Positions 28,191-35,472 of a stretch of DNA of 64,000 bases are shown in pieces. Source of the DNA: an uncultured Litoreibacter sp. (lineage in GTDB: Bacteria > Pseudomonadota > Alphaproteobacteria > Rhodobacterales > Rhodobacteraceae); assembly GCA_947492995.1 (NCBI GenBank), contig CANLOU010000002.1, positions 496,001 to 560,000 on the forward strand, read 5' to 3'. The notes under the pieces were generated by a model. It saw nothing but the letters and a program-made list of their open reading frames with translations, was not told the DNA's origin and ran no database searches. Within the stretch, counting starts at the first letter, position 1; the number at the start of each line of letters is the position of its first letter. Both the position numbers and the translations under genes were made by a program.

Positions 28191-29147
28191 TCAGACAGAT
28201 TTGAGCCATTCCGCCAGCGCCGCGCCAATTTCAGTGGGGTAGTCTTCCTGAATGTAATGCGTGCCTTCGCCCAGATGCACCGCCTGGAGGTTCGACAGTC
28301 TGGATATCAGCCACTCCGCCGCCTGCGGCGGGATCAACGCCCCGGGGGCCACGGTGAACATCAGCTTGGGCATGTCGGAGGCCAGGAACCAGTCCGAGTA
28401 ATCGTTGATGATCTTGGCTACATTGGCCGGCTGGCCTGCAAACGGCACCTCGCGCGGCCATGCCAACAAGGGCGCGCGGCTTTCGGGTGTTGGATAAGGA
28501 GCCGTGTAATTGGCCATGACGTCCTCGCTTAACGGGGTCTTGACGCCGACTTGACGCAGGATGACCTGCAGGAACATGTCATCGTCCAAAATCATCTTTT
28601 CGCCGACGCCGGGCGTCTGCCATGCTTTGAACAGCTCGCCAAACTCGCCGAATGCCTCGTAGCTAGCGGCGGGCATGACGGGGGGCAATACCGCCTCCAT
28701 GAAGGCCACGGCGCTGACGCGGTCAGGATTTTGATGCGCCCAATCAAGGCCAAGGGCGGACCCCCAGTCATGGATGACAAGCACGGCGTCCTGCAGTTCT
28801 AGCGCGTCCAGCAGCCCATGCAGATGCGCGGCGTGATCGGCATATTTATAGGCGATGTCAGGCTTGCTGCTTTGGCCCATGCCAATCAGGTCGGGCGCGA
28901 TGATGCGGTGGGTGTCGGCGACATACGGCAAGATGTTGCGCCACAGGTAAGACGAGGTTGGGTTGCCATGCAGGAACACCACAGGGCGCCCCATGCCGCT
29001 ATCGACATAGGCCATGTCATTTCCAAGGATGGACATGGTTTTCATATTGTAGGGAAAGTCCGCCGGGGCGGCTGAAAGAGGCAGCGGTGCGGCAAGGGTC
29101 ATTGCAGTGGCGACGGCGGTGCTAAGTAAAAGGTCTCGGCGGTTCAT
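28191..29147 (-). CDS. Exported haloalkane dehalogenase-like alpha/beta hydrolase
   Basis: A 318-residue hydrolase of haloalkane dehalogenase subfamily II. It has the nucleophile Asp127 followed by Trp128 (HDWG), the catalytic acid Glu151 (FMEAVLPP) and His297 (EGTHYIQED), and the halide-stabilising Asn62 (HGNPTSSYLWRN). Family members hydrolyse C-halogen bonds through an Asp-ester. The N-terminus (MNRRDLLLSTAVATAMTLA) is a Tat-type or Sec signal ending in SAAPAD, so the enzyme is probably periplasmic. Most characterised relatives are cytoplasmic. The physiological substrate is unknown; marine halocarbons are plausible. Confidence 0.85.
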   Translation of the reverse strand: MNRRDLLLSTAVATAMTLAAPLPLSAAPADFPYNMKTMSILGNDMAYVDSGMGRPVVFLHGNPTSSYLWRNILPYVADTHRIIAPDLIGMGQSSKPDIAYKYADHAAHLHGLLDALELQDAVLVIHDWGSALGLDWAHQNPDRVSAVAFMEAVLPPVMPAASYEAFGEFGELFKAWQTPGVGEKMILDDDMFLQVILRQVGVKTPLSEDVMANYTAPYPTPESRAPLLAWPREVPFAGQPANVAKIINDYSDWFLASDMPKLMFTVAPGALIPPQAAEWLISRLSNLQAVHLGEGTHYIQEDYPTEIGAALAEWLKSV

Positions 29148-29249
29148 GTGGGCTCTCCTGAGGCTGACGTGAGAGCCTCAGGTTACAGCGGAGCGCTGCT
29201 ACGCCGGAACCGGCGCAAACGCGCCACCATGGATCGCAACCGATCCGGC

Positions 29250-29762
29250 CTATTGTTTGCGGAAGGCGTCCAGGCTGACCACGTCAGCTTTTTTCTCAAG
29301 GCCGCCGTCATCTTCAGGCTCGAGTGGCATTTCCACCTCTTTTTCGGCGGCAGGCTCATCTGGCTTGTCATCAAAATCGGGCAGTTCCACCACTTCGTGC
29401 AGCTCGCCCTCGTGGCTTTCAAAGCGCAGGCCGAATTCAACCGATGGGTCTACGAAGGTCCGCAGCGCGTCGTAGGGGATGCTCATGGGTTCCGGGTTGT
29501 CGCCAAAATTCAGCGTGATCTGGAACCCGTCTTCCCCCACAAACAGCGCGTCGTACCAATGTTGGATGACGATGGTCATTTCCTCGGGGTAGCGGTCAAA
29601 CAGCCAGTCGGCCATGACCACGTCCGGGTGCTGGGTGTCGAATGTGATGAAGAAGTGATGCTCGCCCGGCAACCCATGGTCGGCCACGTCCTGCAACACG
29701 TCAGAGATCAGCCCGCGCATCGCGTGGTGCATCTTTTTGCCGTAGTCGATGGTGTCGGGCAT
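29250..29762 (-). CDS. sspB: SspB-family ClpXP adaptor
   Basis: Delivers ssrA-tagged proteins to ClpXP. The 170-residue protein has a globular SspB fold (about residues 1-125: MHHAMRGLISDVLQDVADHG; HHFFITFDTQHPDVVM; EMTIVIQHWYDALFVG) as in alphaproteobacterial SspB-alpha. After an acidic Glu/Pro/Asp-rich linker comes the C-terminal peptide VVSLDAFRKQ, which fits the ClpX-docking tail. Its tag substrate can be read in this window: the tmRNA tag ANDNKAPMAMAA at 34214-34252. Single gene, convergently placed to nothing. Confidence 0.9.
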   Translation of the reverse strand: MPDTIDYGKKMHHAMRGLISDVLQDVADHGLPGEHHFFITFDTQHPDVVMADWLFDRYPEEMTIVIQHWYDALFVGEDGFQITLNFGDNPEPMSIPYDALRTFVDPSVEFGLRFESHEGELHEVVELPDFDDKPDEPAAEKEVEMPLEPEDDGGLEKKADVVSLDAFRKQ

Positions 29763-29826
29763 TGGCGCGGATCCCTAGGTGATTGGGAATCAGCATAAGG
29801 GATTCGTATCCGAGCGAAAGGGGCGA

Positions 29827-31068
29827 TCAGATGATACTGACCGCAAACCCCGCAAAAGCGCCAATGGCCAGCACCGCGATCAGGTTCATGTGACGCACAA
29901 GTAGCAGGTAGCCCGCAAGACACGCCAACGCCACCGGCACCCATTGCACGCTGGTAGGGTCCGGGACGACCAGCTCGCCAAAGCCAAGGCGGAGTGTACC
30001 AAGCGTTGAAAAGAACAGGTGCAACGCGAACCAAAGCGTGAGGTTGAGGATAACCCCAACCACTGCGGCTGTAATGGCGCTGAGGGCTGCGGCCAGCCGG
30101 GGGCGGCTCGCCAGCCAGTCGATATATGGGGCACCGGCAAAGATCCACAAAAAGCACGGCGCAAACGTCACCCAAAGCGTCACGACCCCGGCCATGAGGG
30201 CCAGAGCAATCCCGCCTTCGCGGTAGCCCGCCAGCACTCCAACGAATTCGGTGACAAGGATCAGTGGCCCCGGCGTTGTTTCGGCCAGCCCCAGCGCGTC
30301 CATCATCTCGGGCGTGCTCAGCCAACCCAGATCGCCCACCACCGCTTGGGTCATGTAGGCCAACACGGCGTAAGCCCCGCCAAAGGTCACCAGCGCCAGC
30401 TTGGAGAAAAAAGCGCCCAGCGGACCCAGAAAATCCGGCTCGACGGCATAGATCGCAGCCAGAGGGGCAAGCCAGATTGCGGCCCAAATGATGGCGGTCT
30501 TGAGCGTCTGGCCGAAAGGGACGGGGGCTGCCTTTTCGGGCGGCACGTCGCTTGACAGGACTGCACCGATGGCTCCGGCCAGCACAATGATGACCGGGAA
30601 GGGCACCGACAGCACGTAAATTGCAAGAAAGGCGACACCGGCAATAGCCCAGTGGGCAGGCCGTTTCAGCGCGCGTTTGGAGATTTTTAGCAGCGCCTCG
30701 ATCACGATGATGACCACCACGGATTTGACGCCAAGAAACAGCGCCTGAACCCAGCTCAGATCGCCGTAGATGGCATATCCCAAGGCCAGCGCAAGAATGA
30801 CCAACGCGCCCGGAAGCACAAAGAGCAGCCCGGCGATCAACCCGCCAAAGACGCCATTCACCCGCCAGCCGGCATAGGTCGCAAGTTGCATGGCCTCGGG
30901 GCCGGGAAGCAGCATGCAAAAGCTCAACGCCCTGAGAAATTGTTGTTCTGTCAGCCAGGGCCGGGTCTCGACCAGCTCTTTGTGCATAAGCGCAATTTGT
31001 GCGGCGGGGCCGCCGAAAGACAGGACCCCGATGCGCCCGAATACCCGCAACATTTCGGCGGTTGTCAT
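29827..31068 (-). CDS. chrA: Chromate transporter ChrA (long form)
   Basis: A 413-residue integral membrane protein of the CHR family that exports chromate. It has two homologous CHR halves. The first contains FGGPAAQIALMHKELV, LPGPEAMQLATYAGW and FVLPGALVIL. The second has FGGAYAVLAYMTQAVV, ALGLAETTPGPLILV and GGIALALMAGVVTLW. The gene overlaps the end of the rhodanese-ChrB gene by 4 nt (ATGA) and is translated after it. This couple is a chromate resistance module, though the transporter may carry sulfate-like anions. Confidence 0.94.
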   Translation of the reverse strand: MTTAEMLRVFGRIGVLSFGGPAAQIALMHKELVETRPWLTEQQFLRALSFCMLLPGPEAMQLATYAGWRVNGVFGGLIAGLLFVLPGALVILALALGYAIYGDLSWVQALFLGVKSVVVIIVIEALLKISKRALKRPAHWAIAGVAFLAIYVLSVPFPVIIVLAGAIGAVLSSDVPPEKAAPVPFGQTLKTAIIWAAIWLAPLAAIYAVEPDFLGPLGAFFSKLALVTFGGAYAVLAYMTQAVVGDLGWLSTPEMMDALGLAETTPGPLILVTEFVGVLAGYREGGIALALMAGVVTLWVTFAPCFLWIFAGAPYIDWLASRPRLAAALSAITAAVVGVILNLTLWFALHLFFSTLGTLRLGFGELVVPDPTSVQWVPVALACLAGYLLLVRHMNLIAVLAIGAFAGFAVSII

Positions 31069-31880
31069 GCGCGTGGCTTCGTGTTGGTTGGCCAGTCATG
31101 CGTTTCGCCTTGGCCATCGCGGGCCCAGCGATACAGCGCATCATAGACTGTCATTCCGGCCTCAAGCTGCGCAATGTCGTCCCTGTAGGCGCGGCTGAGA
31201 CCCACCGAGACGGCAAGCAAGCCCGCGGCCTCCGGCGCCAGATCATGCCGGTTGGTATCCGCTGCCCGCACAACAGTCGCCAGCGTATGAAGCGCAGGGA
31301 TGTCGAGCTTGAACGCGTCGATCATCATATCGAACGTGCAGCGCTCCCCTTGGTGGGACCAATGCACGCCTTCGATGTCGAAAGGCGTGCCATTGAATTT
31401 CTCGGCGACCAGCTCAACATCGGCGGGGGCGACAAACAGAAATGTCGCAGCCGGATCAACAAAGCGCCGGATCAGCCAAGGGCAGGCGATGCGGTCGATC
31501 TTGGGTCTATGACGGGTCACCCAAACAGCGCCCCTCAGCGGGCGAGGCATGGACGCGGCGGGGATCAACGGCAACCCCGCGTCTCGCCATCCGAAATTGC
31601 CGCCCTCAAGGAGTTCCGCCTTGATGCCATGTGCACGCAACATTGCGGCGACCCCTTGGCTCAGCTTTTTGCCCTTTTGGCAGACCACGACAACGCGCCG
31701 CCCCGTGAGCTCCGGCACCAGCGCTTCGATCTGGTCATGTGGGCAGCGTCGCGCCGTTGGGATCAGGCGCGGGTCGTCGTCGAAATCGGGGTCGATACAG
31801 ACATCAAGAATGTCAGGTGCGTCGGGCGTTCCGATCAGGCGCATAAGGTTGGTGGCGGAAATCTCGTTGAAAGAAGGCAT
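31065..31880 (-). CDS. Rhodanese-ChrB fusion protein
   Basis: A 271-residue fusion. Residues about 1-100 are a rhodanese domain with a sulfur-carrying Cys67 in VVVVCQKGKKLSQG. The remainder (about 110-250) is a ChrB-type C-terminal domain (RHRPKIDRIACPWLIRRFVD; FNGTPFDIEGVHWSHQGERC). ChrB proteins regulate chromate transport; the rhodanese end may reduce or sense chromate. The DNA-binding ChrB N-terminal domain is missing, so this one is probably not a classical repressor. It overlaps chrA by 4 nt. Confidence 0.87.
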   Translation of the reverse strand: MPSFNEISATNLMRLIGTPDAPDILDVCIDPDFDDDPRLIPTARRCPHDQIEALVPELTGRRVVVVCQKGKKLSQGVAAMLRAHGIKAELLEGGNFGWRDAGLPLIPAASMPRPLRGAVWVTRHRPKIDRIACPWLIRRFVDPAATFLFVAPADVELVAEKFNGTPFDIEGVHWSHQGERCTFDMMIDAFKLDIPALHTLATVVRAADTNRHDLAPEAAGLLAVSVGLSRAYRDDIAQLEAGMTVYDALYRWARDGQGETHDWPTNTKPRA

Positions 31881-31986
31881 AGCTGCACCCCGTAGTTGCT
31901 AAGTTGGGATGCGAAACTTGGGCTGTCGCCTCACGGGGTATTCGCGCCACCCCATGTGCCAAACTTGGCCGGAAGGCGATCCGAGG

Positions 31987-32355
31987 TCAAGTGTGCCCTT
32001 TGACAGGGCAGCCATGCGCGATGTTGCTGTCATCAGGCGCTTGGTCGCGACGCGCGTCTTTTTCGTAGTCGCGGATGACTGACCCGATACGTAGGCGGTA
32101 GCCTGCGAACATGCCGCCACGGCCCGCTTTTTGTGCCGCGCGGTGCTCCGCCAATGTGCGCCAGTTGGCCAATGCCTCTTCGTCCCGGAAAAAAGACATG
32201 GACAGCATTTTGCCGGGGTTAGTGATCGACTGAAACCGTTCAACCGAGATAAACCCGTCGACATCGTCCAGCAGGGGCCGCATCTTGGCGGCCATTTCCA
32301 AATAGCTTTCGCGGCGTCCATCAGCGGGCTCTACTTCAAACATAACGGCGATCAT
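31987..32355 (-). CDS. Antibiotic-biosynthesis-monooxygenase-domain protein
   Basis: A 122-residue protein with the dimeric alpha/beta ferredoxin-like ABM fold (MIAVMFEVEPADGRRESYLEM; FISVERFQSITNPGKMLSMSFF). Members include small quinone or haem monooxygenases such as YgiN and IsdG. The C-terminal tail after AGYRLRIG has a stretch of charged residues ending in HGCPVKGHT, whose Cys and His could bind a metal. The ATGA overlap with the NIPSNAP gene (32352-32355) shows co-translation. Function is not established. Confidence 0.8.
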   Translation of the reverse strand: MIAVMFEVEPADGRRESYLEMAAKMRPLLDDVDGFISVERFQSITNPGKMLSMSFFRDEEALANWRTLAEHRAAQKAGRGGMFAGYRLRIGSVIRDYEKDARRDQAPDDSNIAHGCPVKGHT

Positions 32356-32675
32356 TGGGCGTCTCCATGTGGTGTTGAACAGAGTTTCAGAAATGTACGG
32401 TCCTCGCGCAAGATGAACTTCTCTTTCATGGCAAATGCGTAGTTTTCTTGGCCTAGCGGGTCCTCTGCCAGTCGGGCGCGGTAGGTCTCGTATGCTGCGA
32501 GGGAGGGGATGTTGTAGACGCCATATGCAAGTGTCGATGACCCTTCATGAGGGGCATAGTAGCCTATCAAATCTGCGCCATTGCGTGGAATGGCCTGTCC
32601 CCAGTTGCGGGCGTACTGCTCAAACAGAGCGCGTTTTGTGGGGTCGATTTGGTATTGGATGAAGCAAGTCAGCAT
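32352..32675 (-). CDS. NIPSNAP-family protein
   Basis: A 107-residue NIPSNAP-like protein with a dimeric alpha/beta-barrel fold (CFIQYQIDPTKRALFEQYAR; NIPSLAAYETYRARLAEDP). The family has an unknown reaction but is related to the ABM fold of its downstream neighbour. It is the first gene of the unit that reads toward chrB-chrA and lies divergent to an ArsR-family regulator. Two inverted repeats fill the 144 bp between the starts. Confidence 0.83.
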   Translation of the reverse strand: MLTCFIQYQIDPTKRALFEQYARNWGQAIPRNGADLIGYYAPHEGSSTLAYGVYNIPSLAAYETYRARLAEDPLGQENYAFAMKEKFILREDRTFLKLCSTPHGDAQ

Positions 32676-32730
32676 TTTGGTTTCCTTTCTCGATGCGGCC
32701 TGTTTCTTAACGCGAATGCTGTTGTGAATG

Positions 32731-32753
32731 GTTCGGTCTAGACCGAACTATGC
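32731..32753. promoter_or_regulatory. Operator 1 between the NIPSNAP and ArsR genes
   Basis: GTTCGGTCTAGACCGAAC (32731-32748) is a perfect 18-bp palindrome. Its right half extends to CCGAACTATGC, the reverse complement of the GCATAGTTCGG half-site of operator 2. It probably covers the NIPSNAP promoter. Confidence 0.65.
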
Positions 32754-32779
32754 GGGATTGTTTGGGGCCGCGATGTCGT

Positions 32780-32807
32780 GCATAGTTCGGCCAAACCCAA
32801 ACTATGC
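32780..32807. promoter_or_regulatory. Operator 2 next to the ArsR-family gene
   Basis: The arms GCATAGTTCGG (32780-32790) and CCAAACTATGC (32797-32807) are reverse complements but for one base. The shared half-site with operator 1 suggests one dimeric regulator, the adjacent ArsR-family protein. Confidence 0.65.
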
Positions 32808-32819
32808 GGAGCATCCGAC

Positions 32820-33494
32820 ATGAAAGACGGACCAGATATTGCACAGATAGCAGCCCTGATCGGTGACCCCGGGCGCGCAAACATGTTGGCCGCTTTGATG
32901 AGCGGGAAAGCCCTGACCGCCGGTGAATTGGCGTCCGAGGCCGGGATACAGACGCAAACCGCCTCAGGTCATCTGTCAAGGCTGGAAGAGGGCGGGCTGG
33001 TTATCCGCAACAAACAGGGGCGTCATCACTACTTCCAGATCGCGGACGCGGATGTTGCGGGGGTGTTGGAGGCGTTGATGGGGTTGGCGGCCAAAAAGGG
33101 TCAGCTGCGAACGCGAACAGGACCGCGCGACCATGAATTGCGGTTGGCGCGGGTCTGCTACAACCATCTTGCCGGTGACATGGGGGTGGCGCTGTTTGAC
33201 CGGCTCAAAGCCGGAGGGGCTTTGCAGATTGATGATGCGGGCATCATCCTGACACCCAAAGGGCAGGACCGGCTGGATGCGTTGGGCATACAGATCGACA
33301 CTAAAAGCCGGGCGCCCATGTGCAGGGAGTGTCTTGATTGGTCAGAGCGCCGGTCCCACTTGGCGGGTCGTGTGGGGCGGGCCATTCTCGATCATGTCTA
33401 CGCCGAAGGCTGGGGCAGCAGGGTGGAGGGCTCACGGATTGTGCGGTTCACTGGGACGGGATCTGCGGCATTCACAAAGGCTTTTACGTTCTAA
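32820..33494 (+). CDS. ArsR-family transcriptional regulator
   Basis: A 224-residue regulator with an N-terminal ArsR winged helix (about residues 10-85: LIGDPGRANMLAALMSGKALTAGELA; TASGHLSRLEEGGLV). A C-terminal region of about 130 residues has a CRECLDW motif (Cys, Cys) and an early Cys (VCYN). The longer C-terminus is unlike small metal sensors; the Cys residues could sense an oxidant or electrophile. ATG 32820 is used. It lies divergent to the NIPSNAP gene, and its end overlaps the convergent gene by 4 nt. Two shared operators suggest autoregulation and control of the divergent unit. Confidence 0.88.
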   Translation: MKDGPDIAQIAALIGDPGRANMLAALMSGKALTAGELASEAGIQTQTASGHLSRLEEGGLVIRNKQGRHHYFQIADADVAGVLEALMGLAAKKGQLRTRTGPRDHELRLARVCYNHLAGDMGVALFDRLKAGGALQIDDAGIILTPKGQDRLDALGIQIDTKSRAPMCRECLDWSERRSHLAGRVGRAILDHVYAEGWGSRVEGSRIVRFTGTGSAAFTKAFTF

Positions 33495-33928
33495 TTGATG
33501 TCTTCACGCAACTGCCCGCCCATCATAAGCGTGTGGATCGTATCCTCGGGCAATTGGCCTAAAGACCTGTAAAACCCTATATAATCGGCGCTGGAGCAGG
33601 AGCCCACGAACTTGCCATGCTCGATCTTGCGATAGATTTGGACCATGAGGCAGGTGTCCGCGCCCGTGTCCAAGCGCTTGCCATGAACCGTCAGCAAACC
33701 AGAGATTTCGGGCCCCACGCTGATAATGTTGTCCAGCGTGAAATGACTGGGCTTGAAGTTGTAACAAAGCGAACTGACCATGGTTTCATAGTCGTTTGGC
33801 CGCATCTTCAGGTCGCCGGCGACGGAGGACATCTCTGTTGCTTCGCTGAAGGCGGCTTCGCCGGCTTGGAAGTTGTGTTCGATCCATACCGTTTGCAGCC
33901 AGTTGCGCAAAAAGTCTTCGTTTGTCAT
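33491..33928 (-). CDS. Hypothetical protein, possible SnoaL/NTF2-like fold
   Basis: A 145-residue soluble protein (MTNEDFLRNWLQTVWIEH; DTCLMVQIYRKIEHGKFVGS). The pattern of helices then a curved beta-sheet, with a length near 140, resembles NTF2/SnoaL-like proteins, but no catalytic motif is clear. It is convergent with the ArsR-family gene with a 4-nt stop overlap. Its promoter lies toward ssrA. Function unknown; confidence refers to it being a real gene. Confidence 0.7.
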   Translation of the reverse strand: MTNEDFLRNWLQTVWIEHNFQAGEAAFSEATEMSSVAGDLKMRPNDYETMVSSLCYNFKPSHFTLDNIISVGPEISGLLTVHGKRLDTGADTCLMVQIYRKIEHGKFVGSCSSADYIGFYRSLGQLPEDTIHTLMMGGQLREDIN

Positions 33929-34124
33929 TGGCTTGCCCTTGAAACGCGTCAGGAGGGGAGCGTCGCATACGAACAGTAAAGATCGGGTAACCAGGGTTGA
34001 ATTGCATCGCTGTGTCGCGCGGCGTTCGTGTCAAAGAAGTGGTTAATATCCACAGGGGTCTGCGGCCAACAATAGTCAACTCCACGCAAAAAATCTGCAT
34101 GAGGTTTCGCCTGTAAGAGGTTGG

Positions 34125-34440
34125 ATTAGCGCAGGTTTCTGTTGCCAGGTACCTGCAAACCCCGCCTGCAGCGGCTAGGCCACAGGGCTTAAGATTTCAA
34201 TAGTTCCGACTGCTTACGCAGCCATCGCCATTGGAGCTTTGTTGTCGTTTGCAACTAGCTTAAATGAACCGATAACGGTGGTATCTCACCGAGACAAAGC
34301 TAACCCCTTTAGACGTTCGTCGATCCTATTTCGACCCCAAGCTCTTCAAACGAAAGAGAAATTTGGTGGAGTCGCCGGGTACCGCCCCCGGGTCCGATCC
34401 GCTTATTACGAGCGCGTTTATGTCCATAGTCCCGAAGGAC
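34125..34440 (-). ncRNA. ssrA: tmRNA, circularly permuted two-piece alphaproteobacterial type (ends approximate)
   Basis: Rescues stalled ribosomes and tags their products. On the minus strand the acceptor piece comes first and ends in CCA at 34364. After a short spacer the coding piece begins at 34338 with GGGGTCG. GGGGTCG pairs with CGACTCC of the acceptor piece in a 7-bp stem whose third pair is G-U, the alanine identity element. The T-arm is CCGGG-GGCGGTA-CCCGG. The tag frame, 34252 down to 34214, reads ANDNKAPMAMAA and stop. A stem of the pseudoknot region is visible near 34131-34156. Outer ends are estimates. Confidence 0.93.
34214..34252 (-). other. tmRNA tag reading frame (12 codons and stop)
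   Basis: The resume codon GCA at 34252-34250 starts ANDNKAPMAMAA followed by TAA. The ANDN start and the small hydrophobic AA end fit the family; the terminal residues bind ClpX and the ANDN part binds SspB. Confidence 0.9.
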
Positions 34441-34492
34441 CTCTTAGATATAGGGGCACCGCCCTGCGGTTGCAATCGGGGTTTTGGAGAGA

Positions 34493-34546
34493 GTTTTGTA
34501 CAAAATGGGGACCTTTCCCGAGGCCCAAAACCCGTTTTGTACAAAA
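34493..34546. repeat. Dispersed intergenic inverted-repeat element, copy 2
   Basis: The arms GTTTTGTACAAAATGGG and CCCGTTTTGTACAAAAG (one internal mismatch) border a 20-nt centre. The core is 54 bp, as in copy 1 (8121-8174), and several internal blocks match. It lies between the stop of the 34629 gene and ssrA. Confidence 0.7.
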
Positions 34547-34628
34547 GAAAGGCCGGCAAGCGGGCTGCAAAGGTTAAGGTGGCCTCAATTTTTGCGGCCG
34601 ATGTCACGCGGAAAAAATTTAGAGTTTA

Positions 34629-34979
34629 TCAATCTTTGGGCGCTGTCGCATTTTGCATCATGAACGCCACCAGCATCATCATCATCCCGATCACGAAGAG
34701 CAAGATTTGCAAAGTAGAGGGCAGCGTCACCGCCAACTTGAAAATGTCGATGGGCTGCGCGACGGTTGCGGTGGCAGCACTTCCCGTGACTGACATAAGG
34801 GTCCAGATCCCCGCGACAATCGCCAAAAAATGAGCCGCTACCGCGCTGTTGAGAGCGCGTCTTTTGGCGAGAGTGTCCGGCGTGTGGTCCTTCAAGAAGG
34901 CAAATGCCAATGCTAGAATCGCGCTGGACAATGTAATCAACTGCTTGGTTGTCTCGACGGCTAGGTCTACGGCGTCCAT
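34629..34979 (-). CDS. Small membrane protein of unknown function
   Basis: A 116-residue protein with three hydrophobic stretches at about residues 14-32 (LITLSSAILALAFAFL), 45-66 (AVAAHFLAIVAGIWTLMSV) and 88-110 (LQILLFVIGMMMMLVAFMM). There is no recognisable motif. It follows an exported protein gene by 9 bp on the same strand, so it is second of a two-gene unit. The function is unknown. Confidence 0.68.
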   Translation of the reverse strand: MDAVDLAVETTKQLITLSSAILALAFAFLKDHTPDTLAKRRALNSAVAAHFLAIVAGIWTLMSVTGSAATATVAQPIDIFKLAVTLPSTLQILLFVIGMMMMLVAFMMQNATAPKD

Positions 34980-34988
34980 ATCGTTTCT

Positions 34989-35354
34989 CTATTCGCAAAG
35001 GGGCCAGATGGGGCAGAGGCTTTGCAAGGCCAATACCAGCGAGAGGCGGCTTGCTTCAGCACCTGTCGCGTTAACGGATCGTGTTGCAAGCTCATCAATC
35101 AACAGCTCGACCGATGATTTTGCCTGAGCCTCAAGCTCGACATCCAAGGAGATTTCCAATCGGGCGCTTTCAATACCTTCGATGATGACCTGTTCGGCCT
35201 CGTCGCTGAGGGTCACCCCTTCGGATGATGCATAGCTGCGGGCGTGGCTCAGGATGTCTTCGACGATATCCGCAGTCGCTGATGGAGGGGAGGCCCACAA
35301 AAGCAGCGCGGCCAAGGCGATGGAACTTGCAAAACGGGGTGATTTTCTGAACAT
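34989..35354 (-). CDS. Small exported protein of unknown function
   Basis: A 121-residue protein with a clear signal peptide (about residues 1-28: FASSIALAALLLWASPPSATA). The mature part is acidic and helical (IVEDILSHARSYASSEGVTLSDEAEQ, shown in pieces) and ends with a Cys pair in SLCPIWPLCE. It is the first gene of a pair with the membrane protein at 34629. ATG 35354 is chosen because it gives the signal peptide; the longer frame to 35414 does not. Function unknown. Confidence 0.7.
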   Translation of the reverse strand: MFRKSPRFASSIALAALLLWASPPSATADIVEDILSHARSYASSEGVTLSDEAEQVIIEGIESARLEISLDVELEAQAKSSVELLIDELATRSVNATGAEASRLSLVLALQSLCPIWPLCE

Positions 35355-35472
35355 TGATAAAAATTGATTAATTGCTGATGTTTTGAAGCTACGCGCGCCC
35401 GGACGTGTTTGCAATTGTTACCTAACAGAGCCGTCTCATTGGCTGCTTTGACGTCAGCCAAACGGAGCCGCT

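Noticed and set aside
27285-28532. A 415-codon plus-strand open frame opposite fumC and the dehalogenase
   Set aside because: It spans the ends of two clear minus-strand genes and the fumC leader hairpin; it has no domain.
34239-34577. Open frames on both strands over 34239-34607 that could be read as small proteins
   Set aside because: They overlie the tmRNA gene and the repeat element. The translations contain fragments of the tmRNA acceptor arm and have no family features.
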